Source of the DNA: Lachnospiraceae bacterium
GTDB taxonomy: Bacteria; Bacillota; Clostridia; Lachnospirales; Lachnospiraceae
Assembly (NCBI GenBank): GCA_016282915.1
Contig: JAEELW010000166.1
Location: forward strand, 1-56,845
DNA: 56,845 nucleotides
Direction of reading: 5' to 3'
The translations under genes and the position numbers were made by a program. Shown one piece after another: positions 14,314-23,784 of this stretch (within the stretch, counting starts at the first letter, position 1; each line of letters begins with the position of its first letter). Below the pieces are notes generated by a model. It made no database searches, was not told where the DNA came from, and saw only the letters and a program-made list of their open reading frames with translations.

Positions 14314-15000
14314 TTGAAGATCTTTAGTATAGACAGCCCTCTGATGAGGGTACTCGGCAAAATATCCGATCTGATGATCCTGAACTTTCTCGTGCTCCTG
14401 ATGTGTATTCCCGTGGTCACCGCAGGGGCCGCCTTTACGGCAATGCATTACTGTGCTCTCAAGCTGGTCCGCGGTCACGAATCCAGCATACCGAAACAGT
14501 TTTTCCACTCCTTCAAGGACAATTTCCGCCAGGCCACGGTGATCTGGCTGATATTCCTCGGTATCGTGGCGATCTTCGTCGTAGACTTCCTCTATCTCGG
14601 TGCCGGCCGCAACGACCTGGGAGGCTTTGTGCTGGGCGGGATCCTGGCATTTTTCGGTATGATCCTTTTCGTCGGCACCATGGTCTATCCGCTGCTGGCC
14701 CGTTTTGTGAATACCGTACGCAACACCATAAAGACCGCCTTCGTGTATTCGTTCCGGCATTTTCTGCGCACACTGCTGATGCTGGCAGCCAATCTGTTCC
14801 CGCTCTCGCTCTTCGTGATCTTTAACGGCTACTTCGGGATCATGCTCTTCCCGCTGATCCTCTGCTTCGGCTTTACGGCGCCGGCCTACATCTGCGCCAA
14901 GCTCTACGACAAGCCGTTCCAGAAAGCCGAGGAAGCCTTCTACGCCGAGCATCCGGAGCTCACCACTCCCCCCGAGGAGCGCGTCTTCAGCGACCACTGA
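14314..15000 (+). CDS. DUF624 (YesL-like) membrane protein
   Basis: This encodes 228 residues with about five transmembrane helices and the DUF624 opening DLMILNFLVLLMCIPVVTAGAAFTAMHYCALKLVRG. Relatives such as YesL are commonly encoded beside sugar ABC transporters and carbohydrate-active enzymes, with no proven role. The start codon is TTG at 14314, supported by AAAGGAAGG 8-9 bases upstream. It has its own promoter and terminator, so it is monocistronic here, far from the sugar operons at 25-50 kb. Confidence 0.88.
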   Translation: MKIFSIDSPLMRVLGKISDLMILNFLVLLMCIPVVTAGAAFTAMHYCALKLVRGHESSIPKQFFHSFKDNFRQATVIWLIFLGIVAIFVVDFLYLGAGRNDLGGFVLGGILAFFGMILFVGTMVYPLLARFVNTVRNTIKTAFVYSFRHFLRTLLMLAANLFPLSLFVIFNGYFGIMLFPLILCFGFTAPAYICAKLYDKPFQKAEEAFYAEHPELTTPPEERVFSDH

Positions 15001-15010
15001 GCATAAAGCA

Positions 15011-15033
15011 AACGCCCCGCGGGGCGTTTTTTT
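15011..15033 (+). terminator. Intrinsic terminator of the DUF624 gene
   Basis: ACGCCCC and GGGGCGT form a tight stem with a GC loop, followed by seven T residues. Confidence 0.9.
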
Positions 15034-15065
15034 ATACGTGCGGAGGCATCCGGCAAGGGGACTGC
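15034..15065 (+). repeat. Second copy of the 3' motif of the candidate RNA
   Basis: GTGCGGAGGCATCCGGCAAG resembles GTGCGGAGGCATCAGCAAG near 11975 at the 3' end of the candidate RNA. Both copies precede a T-rich run. Confidence 0.4.
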
Positions 15066-15113
15066 TTTTTCAGCTGTAAAAGATATTCTCCCCAGTGCTC
15101 TTTTTACAGAAAG

Positions 15114-15142
15114 AAAAAGCGCCCTACCTTCGGGCGCTTTTT
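15114..15142. terminator. Bidirectional terminator over the end of the U32-like gene
   Basis: AAAAAGCGCCC and GGGCGCTTTTT are symmetrical and the loop contains the stop codon of the minus-strand gene. Confidence 0.85.
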
Positions 15143-16038
15143 TTTGCGGCCTTCGCCGCCTCTTCTTCCAGTTTTTTCTGCATCCGTCCTTTGATGAAAT
15201 CACGGCTGTCTTCCTTTACGAGATAGTAGAAATAGGAATCCAGCACAAGCGCCGGCGGCAGCCCCCGTCCCACCAGCTTGAAATTCACAAAGCCGCGGTC
15301 GATATAGCTTTGCAGTTCGGTTTTCGAGATAAATGCGGGACGTTTTTTGCAGTCCTCAAAGCTCTTGCTCTGCTGCCGGTTGGAGCAGGGGAAGGGCGGT
15401 GCAATCTCAAATTCCAGCTGCTTTGCGCCTTCGTCCCTGTAATGCTCCAGACGCTTCGGGCAGTTCGGGAAACAGATCTCGTCCACGAGGATCTCTACCC
15501 GCTCCGCCACGCCTTCCAGCGAGGAAAGCACGGCTTCGTCATGGTTTAAGTCGTAATCCAGCACCACCATGAAATAATCCTTTTCCAGCTCCTTCTGAAG
15601 GACGGCCGGATCCAGGATGCGCTTGGTGGTGGAGGAGATGAATTTATAGGAAGGATAGTTTTTCCTGAGATACTCCTCCAGGACCGGTGCATTGACCAGA
15701 GCCTGGTTCATGCCGTTGTCCCCGAGACGCATGATCAGATTGCAGAGCGTGTCGTTCAGCTCTTTCTCCCCGATCAGCGGATTGGTCCAGGTGAAACGGA
15801 CCGGCACCTTTCTGGAATTGTATTCCTTAAAAGTCCGCTCGATATCGTTTTTCGAGGAAAAACCGAGGACCGTGCGCCCACCGTTCCAGATGGCACCGGG
15901 GAAGGTCCCGTAACAGCTTCCGACGCGGTATCCCTCATAAAAACAGCTGCGGTATTCCTGCATCAGGTCGATCAGCGCCAGATTGTATTTTTTCAGGTAA
16001 CAGAAGCCCGGCAGATGCCAGTATACGTTTCTGTCCAT
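15124..16038 (-). CDS. U32 peptidase-like protein, paralog B
   Basis: This encodes 304 residues, clearly related over its length to the next gene. Shared landmarks are LPGF(C), GSCYGTFP, IWNGGR, RFTWTNP, DNGMN, LDYDLN, and a late VNFKLVGRG that corresponds to the FKIEGR signature of U32-type (UbiU/UbiV/collagenase-like) TIM-barrel proteins. CFPNCPKRLEHY and a later PFPCSNR could supply iron-sulphur cysteines, as in U32 relatives. The C-terminus is a basic Lys/Ala helix. A GGAGGAG ribosome site supports the start. Function and substrate are unknown. Confidence 0.7.
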   Translation of the reverse strand: MDRNVYWHLPGFCYLKKYNLALIDLMQEYRSCFYEGYRVGSCYGTFPGAIWNGGRTVLGFSSKNDIERTFKEYNSRKVPVRFTWTNPLIGEKELNDTLCNLIMRLGDNGMNQALVNAPVLEEYLRKNYPSYKFISSTTKRILDPAVLQKELEKDYFMVVLDYDLNHDEAVLSSLEGVAERVEILVDEICFPNCPKRLEHYRDEGAKQLEFEIAPPFPCSNRQQSKSFEDCKKRPAFISKTELQSYIDRGFVNFKLVGRGLPPALVLDSYFYYLVKEDSRDFIKGRMQKKLEEEAAKAAKKSARR

Positions 16039-16112
16039 GTCTCTCCTCCTGCTCTACGCCCTGCCGGAAGCTGCCCGCGCAGCTGCACAGCAGCGTTTCA
16101 TACGCTTTTCCC

Positions 16113-17069
16113 TCAAGGCCACTTGCCGGGGCGGGGACGGTTCACCGTGATCACGCCCGAATTCTTCAGGTTCCCCAGAAGCCTCTGCCTTGCAAAGCCC
16201 ATCCATTCCGGCTTCAGCATGAAATAGCAATAGGTGTCGATCAGGGAAAAGATGCTTGCGGTACGGCCTTCGATCTTGAAATTGGTGATCCCGTGAGGGA
16301 TGTATTTTTCCCAGATATCATCCACCTTGATAAAGGTCGGATAATCCTGGATCGTATAAAGGTTGTTCTGCATCCCGTACTCGCAGGTCCAGGGAAGCAG
16401 CGGCTTCTGCTTATCCTTCGGAAGCTTGCGGTTGTTGATGGCGATGCGCTCGTTACGGGCTTCATTGATATAGTGGGCGCCGCGTCTGGGGCAGTTGGGG
16501 ATGCAAAGGGTATTGACCAGCACCTCCAGCTTCTCGGGATGCTCCACCTTCTCCAGCAGATCCCAGCGGTTGTTCAGATTGTAATCCAGGACCACGTACT
16601 TATAGTTTTTGGAGATCTCCTCGTTCAATGCGTCGATGTCCTTGATCTCCTTGCAGGTGGAGCTGTTGTAGGCAAAGCGCGGATATTTGTTCCTCAGGTA
16701 TTTCTCCAGCACCGGATTGAAGATCATCACCTCGTTCATTCCGTTGTTGGCGCAGTCCATGCAGAAATTGCAATAGGGATCATCCAGATCCTTATTGGTG
16801 ATCTCGGGATTGGTCCAGGTATAACGGATGGGCACGCCCTTGTCGTTCAGACTCTTGATCACGGCTTTGATAAAGCCGGCGTCGCACTGGTCAAAACCGG
16901 CGAAACGTCCGCCCGTCCATAACGAAAGCGGGAATTCCCCGAAACAGCTGCCGATCTCCACGCCCTCGCGGAACCACTCGGGATACTGTTCCAGCATGGT
17001 GATCCAGAACATGTTCAGGGGGTAATTGTATCTGAGCCCCGGCAGATGAAATCTGGCTTTTACTTCCAT
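16113..17069 (-). CDS. U32 peptidase-like protein, paralog A
   Basis: This encodes 318 residues. HGITNFKIEGRT near residue 265 is a good match to the U32 signature. Earlier segments are GSCFGEFP, LWTGGR, RYTWTNP, NNGMNE, VVLDYNLNN and CIPNCPRRGAHY; with PWTCEYG these give a candidate metal-binding cysteine set. The copy is more typical than its neighbour, which it precedes by 74 bases in the same direction. The ribosome site GAGGAG is well placed. Members of this superfamily act in RNA or ubiquinone hydroxylation and in proteolysis; which of these, if any, applies here is not visible. Confidence 0.72.
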   Translation of the reverse strand: MEVKARFHLPGLRYNYPLNMFWITMLEQYPEWFREGVEIGSCFGEFPLSLWTGGRFAGFDQCDAGFIKAVIKSLNDKGVPIRYTWTNPEITNKDLDDPYCNFCMDCANNGMNEVMIFNPVLEKYLRNKYPRFAYNSSTCKEIKDIDALNEEISKNYKYVVLDYNLNNRWDLLEKVEHPEKLEVLVNTLCIPNCPRRGAHYINEARNERIAINNRKLPKDKQKPLLPWTCEYGMQNNLYTIQDYPTFIKVDDIWEKYIPHGITNFKIEGRTASIFSLIDTYCYFMLKPEWMGFARQRLLGNLKNSGVITVNRPRPGKWP

Positions 17070-17147
17070 GGTCTACTCCTCTATGATCTTCTGTAACACT
17101 TGTTTCCTTTTTACTTACACTGTGCGGATGCCGCCTGCTTCGCGGTC

Positions 17148-18161
17148 TCAAACGGTATCCGTCTCCCTGTCCTTTTCGCTGTCCGCCGTTACCGGCTCTT
17201 TGTCTGCGTTTTCTCCGCCGGAAGCTTCCTCCTCTTCCGGACTCGAGATCACGATCTTTCCGTCCTGGAAGGCCACACGTACCTTGTTGTCTCCCAGCTT
17301 CAGCCCCTCGATCATCTCCTGCGGGAGCTGCAGACGTCCCACGCGGTCCAGCACGGCGTATTCGTCCTGGGTATCCTCGCTCCTCCAGTCGATCTCGGAT
17401 TCCTTCAACCGGTCCTGATATGCTTCCTTCAGCACTCGCTCCGAACTGATCTTGCCGTCCCGGATCGCCACCACGCGTTTCACCTTTTTGGAAAGCGCCA
17501 CATCGTGGGTAACGATGAGGATCGTCTGTCCGTTACGGTTCAGCTCGGAAAACACATCAAAGATATAATTGGCCGTACGGAAATCCACACTGCCCGTAGG
17601 TTCATCCGCAAGAAGGAGCTTCGGTGAATTTGCCAGAGCGATGGCGATGGCCACTCTCTGCTGTTCGCCGCCGGAGAGCATGTTCATGCGGCTGTCCTTT
17701 TTATGGGACATCCCGACCATTTCCAGAAGCTCCATGGCCTTGGCTCTTTTCTTCTTCAGGGAAGAAAGGTACATGGGCATCATGACGTTTTCCAGCGCGG
17801 ACAGAAACGGCAGCATGTTACGGCCGTTGTTCTGCCACACAAAACCCACGGTCTCCCGCTTATAGCGTACCAGCTGCTTCTCCGACATGGTAAAGAGATT
17901 GCTGCCCGCGACAAAAAGAGCTCCCGCACTGGGTTTGTCCAGACCGCCGATCATGTTGAGAAAGGTGGATTTGCCACTGCCGGAATTTCCGATGATGGCC
18001 GTGAGCTCCCCGCGTTCCACGGAAAGATCCAGTCCCTGCAGCGCCAGCACTTCCGTTTCCTTCGTCTTGTAGATCTTGACCAGGTTATCGGCCCGGATCA
18101 TGGTATCACTCCCGATCGCGGCAGTATTCTCTTTTACTTCCGCTTTACTCTTCTCTGCCAT
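17148..18161 (-). CDS. MacB/LolD-type ABC ATPase with C-terminal AbrB-like domain
   Basis: This encodes 337 residues. Walker A is GNSGSGKST (58-66), the signature is [12 protein letters not shown], Walker B is [12 protein letters not shown] and the switch His is in VTHD. After the ATPase, residues about 266-308 ([26 protein letters not shown], then GKIVISSP) look like a SpoVT/AbrB swapped-hairpin DNA-binding fold, followed by an acidic tail. Such a fusion is unusual for a LolD-type ATPase. It overlaps the second ATPase gene by 17 bases. It should power the FtsX-type permease of the same operon. Confidence 0.88.
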   Translation of the reverse strand: MAEKSKAEVKENTAAIGSDTMIRADNLVKIYKTKETEVLALQGLDLSVERGELTAIIGNSGSGKSTFLNMIGGLDKPSAGALFVAGSNLFTMSEKQLVRYKRETVGFVWQNNGRNMLPFLSALENVMMPMYLSSLKKKRAKAMELLEMVGMSHKKDSRMNMLSGGEQQRVAIAIALANSPKLLLADEPTGSVDFRTANYIFDVFSELNRNGQTILIVTHDVALSKKVKRVVAIRDGKISSERVLKEAYQDRLKESEIDWRSEDTQDEYAVLDRVGRLQLPQEMIEGLKLGDNKVRVAFQDGKIVISSPEEEEASGGENADKEPVTADSEKDRETDTV

Positions 18162-18834
18162 CGATCCTCTCTCCGTTTTCCAGCTCGATCAGATAATCGG
18201 CTGCTCCCATAAGACCCACATCGTGAGTGGTCATCAGGATGGATATCCCTTCTTTCTTGCAGAGCTCCGCAAACAGAGTCGCCACTCTGGCGGCCATGGC
18301 GCTGTCGAGCTCCGCAGTAGGCTCGTCCGCAAGGATGAGTCTGGGCCTGTGGGCCAGTGCCCTTGCGATCGCAACACGCTGCTGCTCACCGCCGCTCATC
18401 TCCGCCGGCATATGCGTCATGCGGTTTCCGAGACCGATGAGCTTTAAGCATTCCTCCACGCGTCTGTCCCGTTCTTTTCCCGCTTTGATCCCCGCCATGC
18501 GCATGGAAAACTCCACATTCTGAAACGCGTTCAGCGAGGGGATCAGGGACACGGACTGGAAGACAAAGCCCATCTTCGTACGGCGCAGTTTTTCCTTCTG
18601 ATAATTGTTCAGCTCCGCTACATCCTGACCGTCGATACGGACGATCCCCTTTGTGGGTTTGTCCAGCGTACAGATGATATTGAGAAGCGTCGTTTTACCG
18701 GAACCGGAACGTCCCTTCAGGATCACGAAGGAAGACTCGGGGATCACGGCGTTGATATCCTTCAATGCCCAGAATTCCCCGCCCGGTACCGAGAAGCAGC
18801 GCGATATATGTTCAACCTCGATCACATTCCCCAT
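18145..18834 (-). CDS. MacB/LolD-type ABC ATPase
   Basis: This encodes 229 residues with Walker A GRSGSGKTT, signature [12 protein letters not shown], Walker B LILADEPTAELD and the switch His in TTHD. It has the normal length for a LolD/MacB ATPase. It starts one base after the permease stop codon, so the two are probably coupled. Having two ATPases next to one permease suggests either a heterodimer or two alternative partners. Confidence 0.92.
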   Translation of the reverse strand: MGNVIEVEHISRCFSVPGGEFWALKDINAVIPESSFVILKGRSGSGKTTLLNIICTLDKPTKGIVRIDGQDVAELNNYQKEKLRRTKMGFVFQSVSLIPSLNAFQNVEFSMRMAGIKAGKERDRRVEECLKLIGLGNRMTHMPAEMSGGEQQRVAIARALAHRPRLILADEPTAELDSAMAARVATLFAELCKKEGISILMTTHDVGLMGAADYLIELENGERIDGREE

Positions 18835-18835
18835 C

Positions 18836-21637
18836 TTATTCTTCTCCCAGTTTCAGGGCTTTGGCCACATTCATCTTAAAGAGCATCACGGTCAGGACGG
18901 ACAGGCAGACGAGCATCACCAGCGCGATGACGACGATCAGCCGGATCAGGTCCGCCGGATCACTGATCAGCTCCAGAGGCAGCAGCTGTTCCGAAGAAGC
19001 ATAAACCTTCTGCAGTATCGGAACGAATAACACGGAAGTCAGCTTGCCGATGCCGAAACCTGCCAGCACCGACAGGCCTCCGCAGAAGAACTGCTCCAGT
19101 GCCAGCATCGAGAACAGTTCCCTCTTATGAAAACCGGATGCACGCAGCACGCCGAAGACCAGCTCCCTCTCTTTCAGGGCCATGATCCAGTAGATCAGGT
19201 AACCTACGCCGCAGAGCAGCAGCGTCACCACGAAACCAAGCGTCAGTACGCCGTTGGTTCCCTGCAGCAACGGATCCGTCTGGGCTTCCATAAGATCCGC
19301 CTCGCGGTTCACGTATTTCGTCAGGCGCAGATCCCAGGCCTTTGTCCATTCATAGATCTCTTCCTCCGTCGTCCCTTCCTTAAGACCGATGACCAGCTCA
19401 TAAGGAAGCTCGCCGATCTTGTCACGCAGGTATTCAAAATGGCCGATCATGAGGAAATTGCTCTGCGTGTCCACGCTCCCGTCTGGCTGCTGTACGCTCA
19501 CTTCGGAGGCGTAGCCGGGCCAGTAATCAAAGAAATCCACGATCACGCCGTACGCGTTTTTCCCGTTTTCCCTCTTGTAGGAGATGGAATCCCCCGCCTT
19601 AAAACCGAGTTTGTCCCGGAAATTGGAAGAGACCAAAAGCCCGTCTTCCTTAACCGCCAGTTCATTTAAGAGTTCGTAATAATGCTTGCCGTTCAGGCTC
19701 TTATCGACCCAGGTCAGCTGTCCGTATTCCTTTGTGTTGATCCCGAGGAGGCTTACTTCGGTCTTCCCCTCCTTGCCGCCGGACACTTCGATCCCGTTCA
19801 TGTTGTAGACCTTGGTATAGGAATCGATGAAGGGTGCCGTAAGGTACTTTCCCGCATCCGGTTCGATGAACACGCCGGTACGGGCCCCGTTGCGGTCGAT
19901 CACTTCGGTCCAGACTTCCTTGAGCAGCAGGTCGCAGCCGTCGATATAATCCTTATTGCGAACGGCATTCTCCACGATGGTACGGGCCACCGTGGAATGA
20001 AACATTCCCAGGGACACCGTCATGATCAAGAAGAGCATGATCAGCTGCTGCTTGCGGCCGTTCTTTACGTTCTCCATAAAAGCGATGAAGCTGGAAGGCT
20101 TCCACAGACGTTTTCCTACGGTAAACACCAGCTTCAGCAGCAGGGGCTGCAGGCGCAGGAAAAACAGGCCCATGCCCACGATCATCAGCGAAGAGGACAG
20201 ATAGAGCAGCGGATCCATGGCCTTGTTGTTCAGCACACTTTCCGTCATATCCTGAGCGGTCCTGTGGAAACTGTAATAACCGTAGCCGGCGATCCCGATG
20301 CAGATCACATCCAGGAATAAAAGCTCCCAGAGACGTTTTTTGTTCATCGCCTTCTGCTGCTTCAGGTTTACAATGGAGACACGGCTGTGCCGGATCGCCG
20401 GGATCGTGAGGCATAAGAGTGCCGTTCCTGCAGCTGCCAGGACATATGCAGCAGCACGTCCATCAAAACTGACCGTCAGCTTCTCGGACATGTCAAAGAT
20501 CAGGAAGTTGCGCGTAGAACCTAAAAGCCTGGCCAGAAGCATGCCGAGCGGGATACCGAAGGCGGCTCCCGCACCGCTCAACACCAGTCCCTGGTAGAGA
20601 TAGAGCCGGAAGATCTGCAAACGTGATGAACCACGGCTCTTGATGACCGAGATCTCGTTACGCTCCATTTCATACATCTGTCCCGAGATCATCAGAAGGA
20701 AAGCTGCCAGCATGATCAGAACCGGGATCTGCAGTATCGTCAGCGTAGCGCTGATACGCGAGTGCTTGTTCTTGTAGCTTTCGATCACCTCCAGCAGCGG
20801 AGGTTCATCCGTAACATTACGGTATTTACCCACATGCGCGAAATAATCCGTCTTTTCCTCCAGACGGTCCACATCGCTTGCCAGTATATCCTCGTACTCG
20901 AACATGACGGTATAACGGCAGACCAGCGAAAACCTGCCGGCCTTTTCCCCGGTAAAGCTGCTGCGGAAAAGTTCCGGATTCATCAGACACAGATCGTCAA
21001 ACTCCGACTCCTTCTCATTCCAGTAGAGATCCCCGGCCAGCTTCGGCTGGAACACGCCCACGATACAGAAACGTATGGGATCCCCTTCAAAGCTCCGCAG
21101 GCTGTTGTAGGCCATGGTCTCGCCCACGAGGTAGCCCTGTTTCGTCATGCATTTCTGGCTGATCACCACCTCGATGGCACCGTCCTCCGTCAGCCCCGTT
21201 TCGCTGTACATACGGCCGTTTACGATATCGATATGGTCTTCCAGCTTGCTTTTATAGCCCAGACGCGCGGAAAGCTCATTGGCGTCGTTACGTTCATATT
21301 CGGAATGGATCGGATTGCCCGTGATATTGTAAAGATAGATCGTATCCTTCTCCCGCACCCCAAGTTCCGAACAGATCGTCGGGATGAAGTTTTCCATGGC
21401 GATAATGGATTTTCCGCCGGCCTCCTTTTTCGTGGAGATCGAAAGCGTCATCTGCGTCGGCCAGGTTCCGTTGACCGTAAGATAATGATCAAACTCGTCG
21501 GTGAGCATGCGGTTATACGCCGCCGACTGATACAGCGGAAAACTCACCGCCGTGGCAACCAGCATGATGCAGCCGAGCAGCAGGCTTAAGTTCATCCATT
21601 TCTTATGCCACATTTTCTGCAGCATTATTCCCAGCAT
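18836..21637 (-). CDS. FtsX/MacB-type ABC permease
   Basis: This encodes 933 residues. An N-terminal helix (about 15-37) precedes a large extracellular region, then a first FtsX block (about 300-420), further helices, a second extracellular region and a C-terminal FtsX block with three helices ending at about residue 925. The length and the two FtsX blocks match large single-chain MacB-like permeases of Firmicutes that export peptides or lipids, or that act as mechanotransmitters rather than importers. It overlaps the adaptor gene by 13 bases. Confidence 0.9.
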   Translation of the reverse strand: MLGIMLQKMWHKKWMNLSLLLGCIMLVATAVSFPLYQSAAYNRMLTDEFDHYLTVNGTWPTQMTLSISTKKEAGGKSIIAMENFIPTICSELGVREKDTIYLYNITGNPIHSEYERNDANELSARLGYKSKLEDHIDIVNGRMYSETGLTEDGAIEVVISQKCMTKQGYLVGETMAYNSLRSFEGDPIRFCIVGVFQPKLAGDLYWNEKESEFDDLCLMNPELFRSSFTGEKAGRFSLVCRYTVMFEYEDILASDVDRLEEKTDYFAHVGKYRNVTDEPPLLEVIESYKNKHSRISATLTILQIPVLIMLAAFLLMISGQMYEMERNEISVIKSRGSSRLQIFRLYLYQGLVLSGAGAAFGIPLGMLLARLLGSTRNFLIFDMSEKLTVSFDGRAAAYVLAAAGTALLCLTIPAIRHSRVSIVNLKQQKAMNKKRLWELLFLDVICIGIAGYGYYSFHRTAQDMTESVLNNKAMDPLLYLSSSLMIVGMGLFFLRLQPLLLKLVFTVGKRLWKPSSFIAFMENVKNGRKQQLIMLFLIMTVSLGMFHSTVARTIVENAVRNKDYIDGCDLLLKEVWTEVIDRNGARTGVFIEPDAGKYLTAPFIDSYTKVYNMNGIEVSGGKEGKTEVSLLGINTKEYGQLTWVDKSLNGKHYYELLNELAVKEDGLLVSSNFRDKLGFKAGDSISYKRENGKNAYGVIVDFFDYWPGYASEVSVQQPDGSVDTQSNFLMIGHFEYLRDKIGELPYELVIGLKEGTTEEEIYEWTKAWDLRLTKYVNREADLMEAQTDPLLQGTNGVLTLGFVVTLLLCGVGYLIYWIMALKERELVFGVLRASGFHKRELFSMLALEQFFCGGLSVLAGFGIGKLTSVLFVPILQKVYASSEQLLPLELISDPADLIRLIVVIALVMLVCLSVLTVMLFKMNVAKALKLGEE

Positions 21638-23784
21638 ATACGCATCCCCTCTGAAAGCCCGGTGATCACCCAGTAGTTTTCCGAATCGGAACCGCCGGGA
21701 ACAAAAGCCACCGTCCGTCTGGCTCCGTTATCCTCTACGACCGTCACATAAGTAGAACCGCTCACATCCTTTACGGCACGCTTCGGTACCAGCAGGACGT
21801 CGTTCACCACACGCAGTTCCGCTTTTACTCCCACACGGCTGATGCTCCACCAGCCCTGGGTATTCTGCCTGCTCCCGGCGATCTCCGAAGCCACCTCCAG
21901 AGGCAGCTTCACCACCGCATAACCGGACTGCAGGCCCTTATCCAGCATCAGCGGATTCACGGTAGCCACCATGCTCTCCACTGTCTTTTCCTGTCCGGAA
22001 TCATCCTTATAGCTCACCGTCACCTTGGAACCGTATGCGAGCTTGCCGTTCTCATCTTCCACCATGACAAAGCAGGACTGTGCGTCCGCAAGTCTCCCGA
22101 TGACGTAACCCGTGTTTAAGAGCTCTCCGGCTTTTTTCTCGGTGATCTCGGTAATGATGCCGTCAAAGTCGGCCCGGATCTCGGTAAGACCGGAGTCGTT
22201 CAGCATCTTGTCAAGATTCTTCTGCTTCTCCTCGATCTGACTCCTGGTATTCTTGATCAGGTATTTGTTATCCTCTTCACCGTCCGCGATCCAGAATTCA
22301 AGCTGTTCGTTCAGCCTCTGGATCTCTCTGCGGGCACGTTCGATATCCACGCCGTCCGTGACCACATGCACCCTGGCAATGACCTGCCCGGCCTGCACCT
22401 GTTCATAACGGCTGACGCACACCTCGTCCAGATATACGGTCCCGTACTCTACGGGATTCATGATGCGTTTTGCGGAAGGATAATAGAGAAAACCGCTGGC
22501 CGAAAAATCGGAATGTACCTTTCCCTTTGCCAGCACTGCTTCATTGGAGCCTCCGGCGGGTTTGAACTCGGCTTTGATCACATCGCCTTCCTTCAGACCC
22601 GAAAGGATCTCCGTATACTGACCGTCCGAGATCCCGGTAACAACCGGATGCTCGTTAAAGGAATCTCCGTCAAAGAGATAAACGTAAGCTTCGCCGCTTT
22701 CATAGGTGATGGTGCCCTTGGGCACCGCAAGCACGCCTTTTCTATGCTCCTTCTCCATCACGATGGTCGCGAAGGTCCCGTATTCAATCTCGTCCGCACC
22801 GTCCAGGATGTGGAAGCAGCTGTAGACCTTCCCGTTCTTCTCCGAAATGCGTTCGTACTCCTCGGAGCTCATGCTCTCATATTGTACTTCATATCTCTTT
22901 CCGTTGATCAGGGCGTAGACATCCTCAGCCTTGTTCACATCGGAATTGTTCAGGTGATCGCAGCGCAGTTCCTTTACGCTGGTATCACCCAGCGCCATGC
23001 TGACGGTATTTTCGCCGATCCAGTCGCCGGCGTAATAGAAATCGGCACCATAGGAGCCCCGGTTCACAAAGCCCAGGCCAACCACCACCCCGGAACGCTC
23101 CGCAGTGAGCATCTTTACGTTCTTCTGACGGTACAGCTCCTCAAGGACCTGCTGCGCCCTTTCGTGGTCCAGCTCATAAAGCTCCGCACTCTGTCTGGCA
23201 GAAAGCTGGGCGCGTTCCAGCGCAAGCTCCGCGCGTTCGGAGGCATTCCAGTAGGAATTGTACTTTGCTTCCCAGCGGTCGTGAGGCGAAGCATCATTCT
23301 CCCCCGGCTCCTGGCCGATCACCTGGTTCAGTTCATCTACCGTTTTCAGATACGCCTTCTTCGCGTTCTCCACAGCCTCTTTCTGCTGCTCTTCCTCATC
23401 GATCCGGGATTCCTCCATCTCGGAGATATGTTTCAGCTGGGCTTCGATCTGTTTATCCAGATCCCCGGAATCTCCGCTGATCAGGACCTCGCCTTCCTCG
23501 ACTGCTTCGCCCGGCGTCTTTTCGTATGCATTGAAGGTCATGCTGTTTTCCGTCACGCATTCCGAAAGCCCGGGACAGCAGATTGCCGAAACCACCACAT
23601 AGTCGTAAATATCCCTGTATTCCGCCACGGTACTGCTCACCGCCACACTGACCGGATCGATGAGCACGATCTCCTCATCCGGTGCTTCTTCCCTGCCGCA
23701 GGCCGGCGTCAGAAGCAGGCTGCCGAGACACAGCGATACCGGCAGCATACGGAGTATTCTGTTTCCGTATCCTTTCTTTCTCAT
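21625..23784 (-). CDS. Lipoprotein efflux adaptor (HlyD/MacA type) with two adaptor-like halves
   Basis: This encodes 719 residues. A signal peptide ends in the lipobox TPAC (about 27-30). The N-terminal half has a lipoyl-like beta segment, a long coiled coil (about 120-220) and barrel strands. The second half repeats the pattern: VQAGQVIARVHVV, a second coiled coil (ERARREIQRLNEQ to NLDKMLNDSG) and LNTGYVIGRLADA. Ordinary MacA-type adaptors have one such unit, so this looks like a tandem adaptor. It overlaps the next adaptor gene by four bases (ATGA). Confidence 0.85.
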   Translation of the reverse strand: MRKKGYGNRILRMLPVSLCLGSLLLTPACGREEAPDEEIVLIDPVSVAVSSTVAEYRDIYDYVVVSAICCPGLSECVTENSMTFNAYEKTPGEAVEEGEVLISGDSGDLDKQIEAQLKHISEMEESRIDEEEQQKEAVENAKKAYLKTVDELNQVIGQEPGENDASPHDRWEAKYNSYWNASERAELALERAQLSARQSAELYELDHERAQQVLEELYRQKNVKMLTAERSGVVVGLGFVNRGSYGADFYYAGDWIGENTVSMALGDTSVKELRCDHLNNSDVNKAEDVYALINGKRYEVQYESMSSEEYERISEKNGKVYSCFHILDGADEIEYGTFATIVMEKEHRKGVLAVPKGTITYESGEAYVYLFDGDSFNEHPVVTGISDGQYTEILSGLKEGDVIKAEFKPAGGSNEAVLAKGKVHSDFSASGFLYYPSAKRIMNPVEYGTVYLDEVCVSRYEQVQAGQVIARVHVVTDGVDIERARREIQRLNEQLEFWIADGEEDNKYLIKNTRSQIEEKQKNLDKMLNDSGLTEIRADFDGIITEITEKKAGELLNTGYVIGRLADAQSCFVMVEDENGKLAYGSKVTVSYKDDSGQEKTVESMVATVNPLMLDKGLQSGYAVVKLPLEVASEIAGSRQNTQGWWSISRVGVKAELRVVNDVLLVPKRAVKDVSGSTYVTVVEDNGARRTVAFVPGGSDSENYWVITGLSEGMRICWE

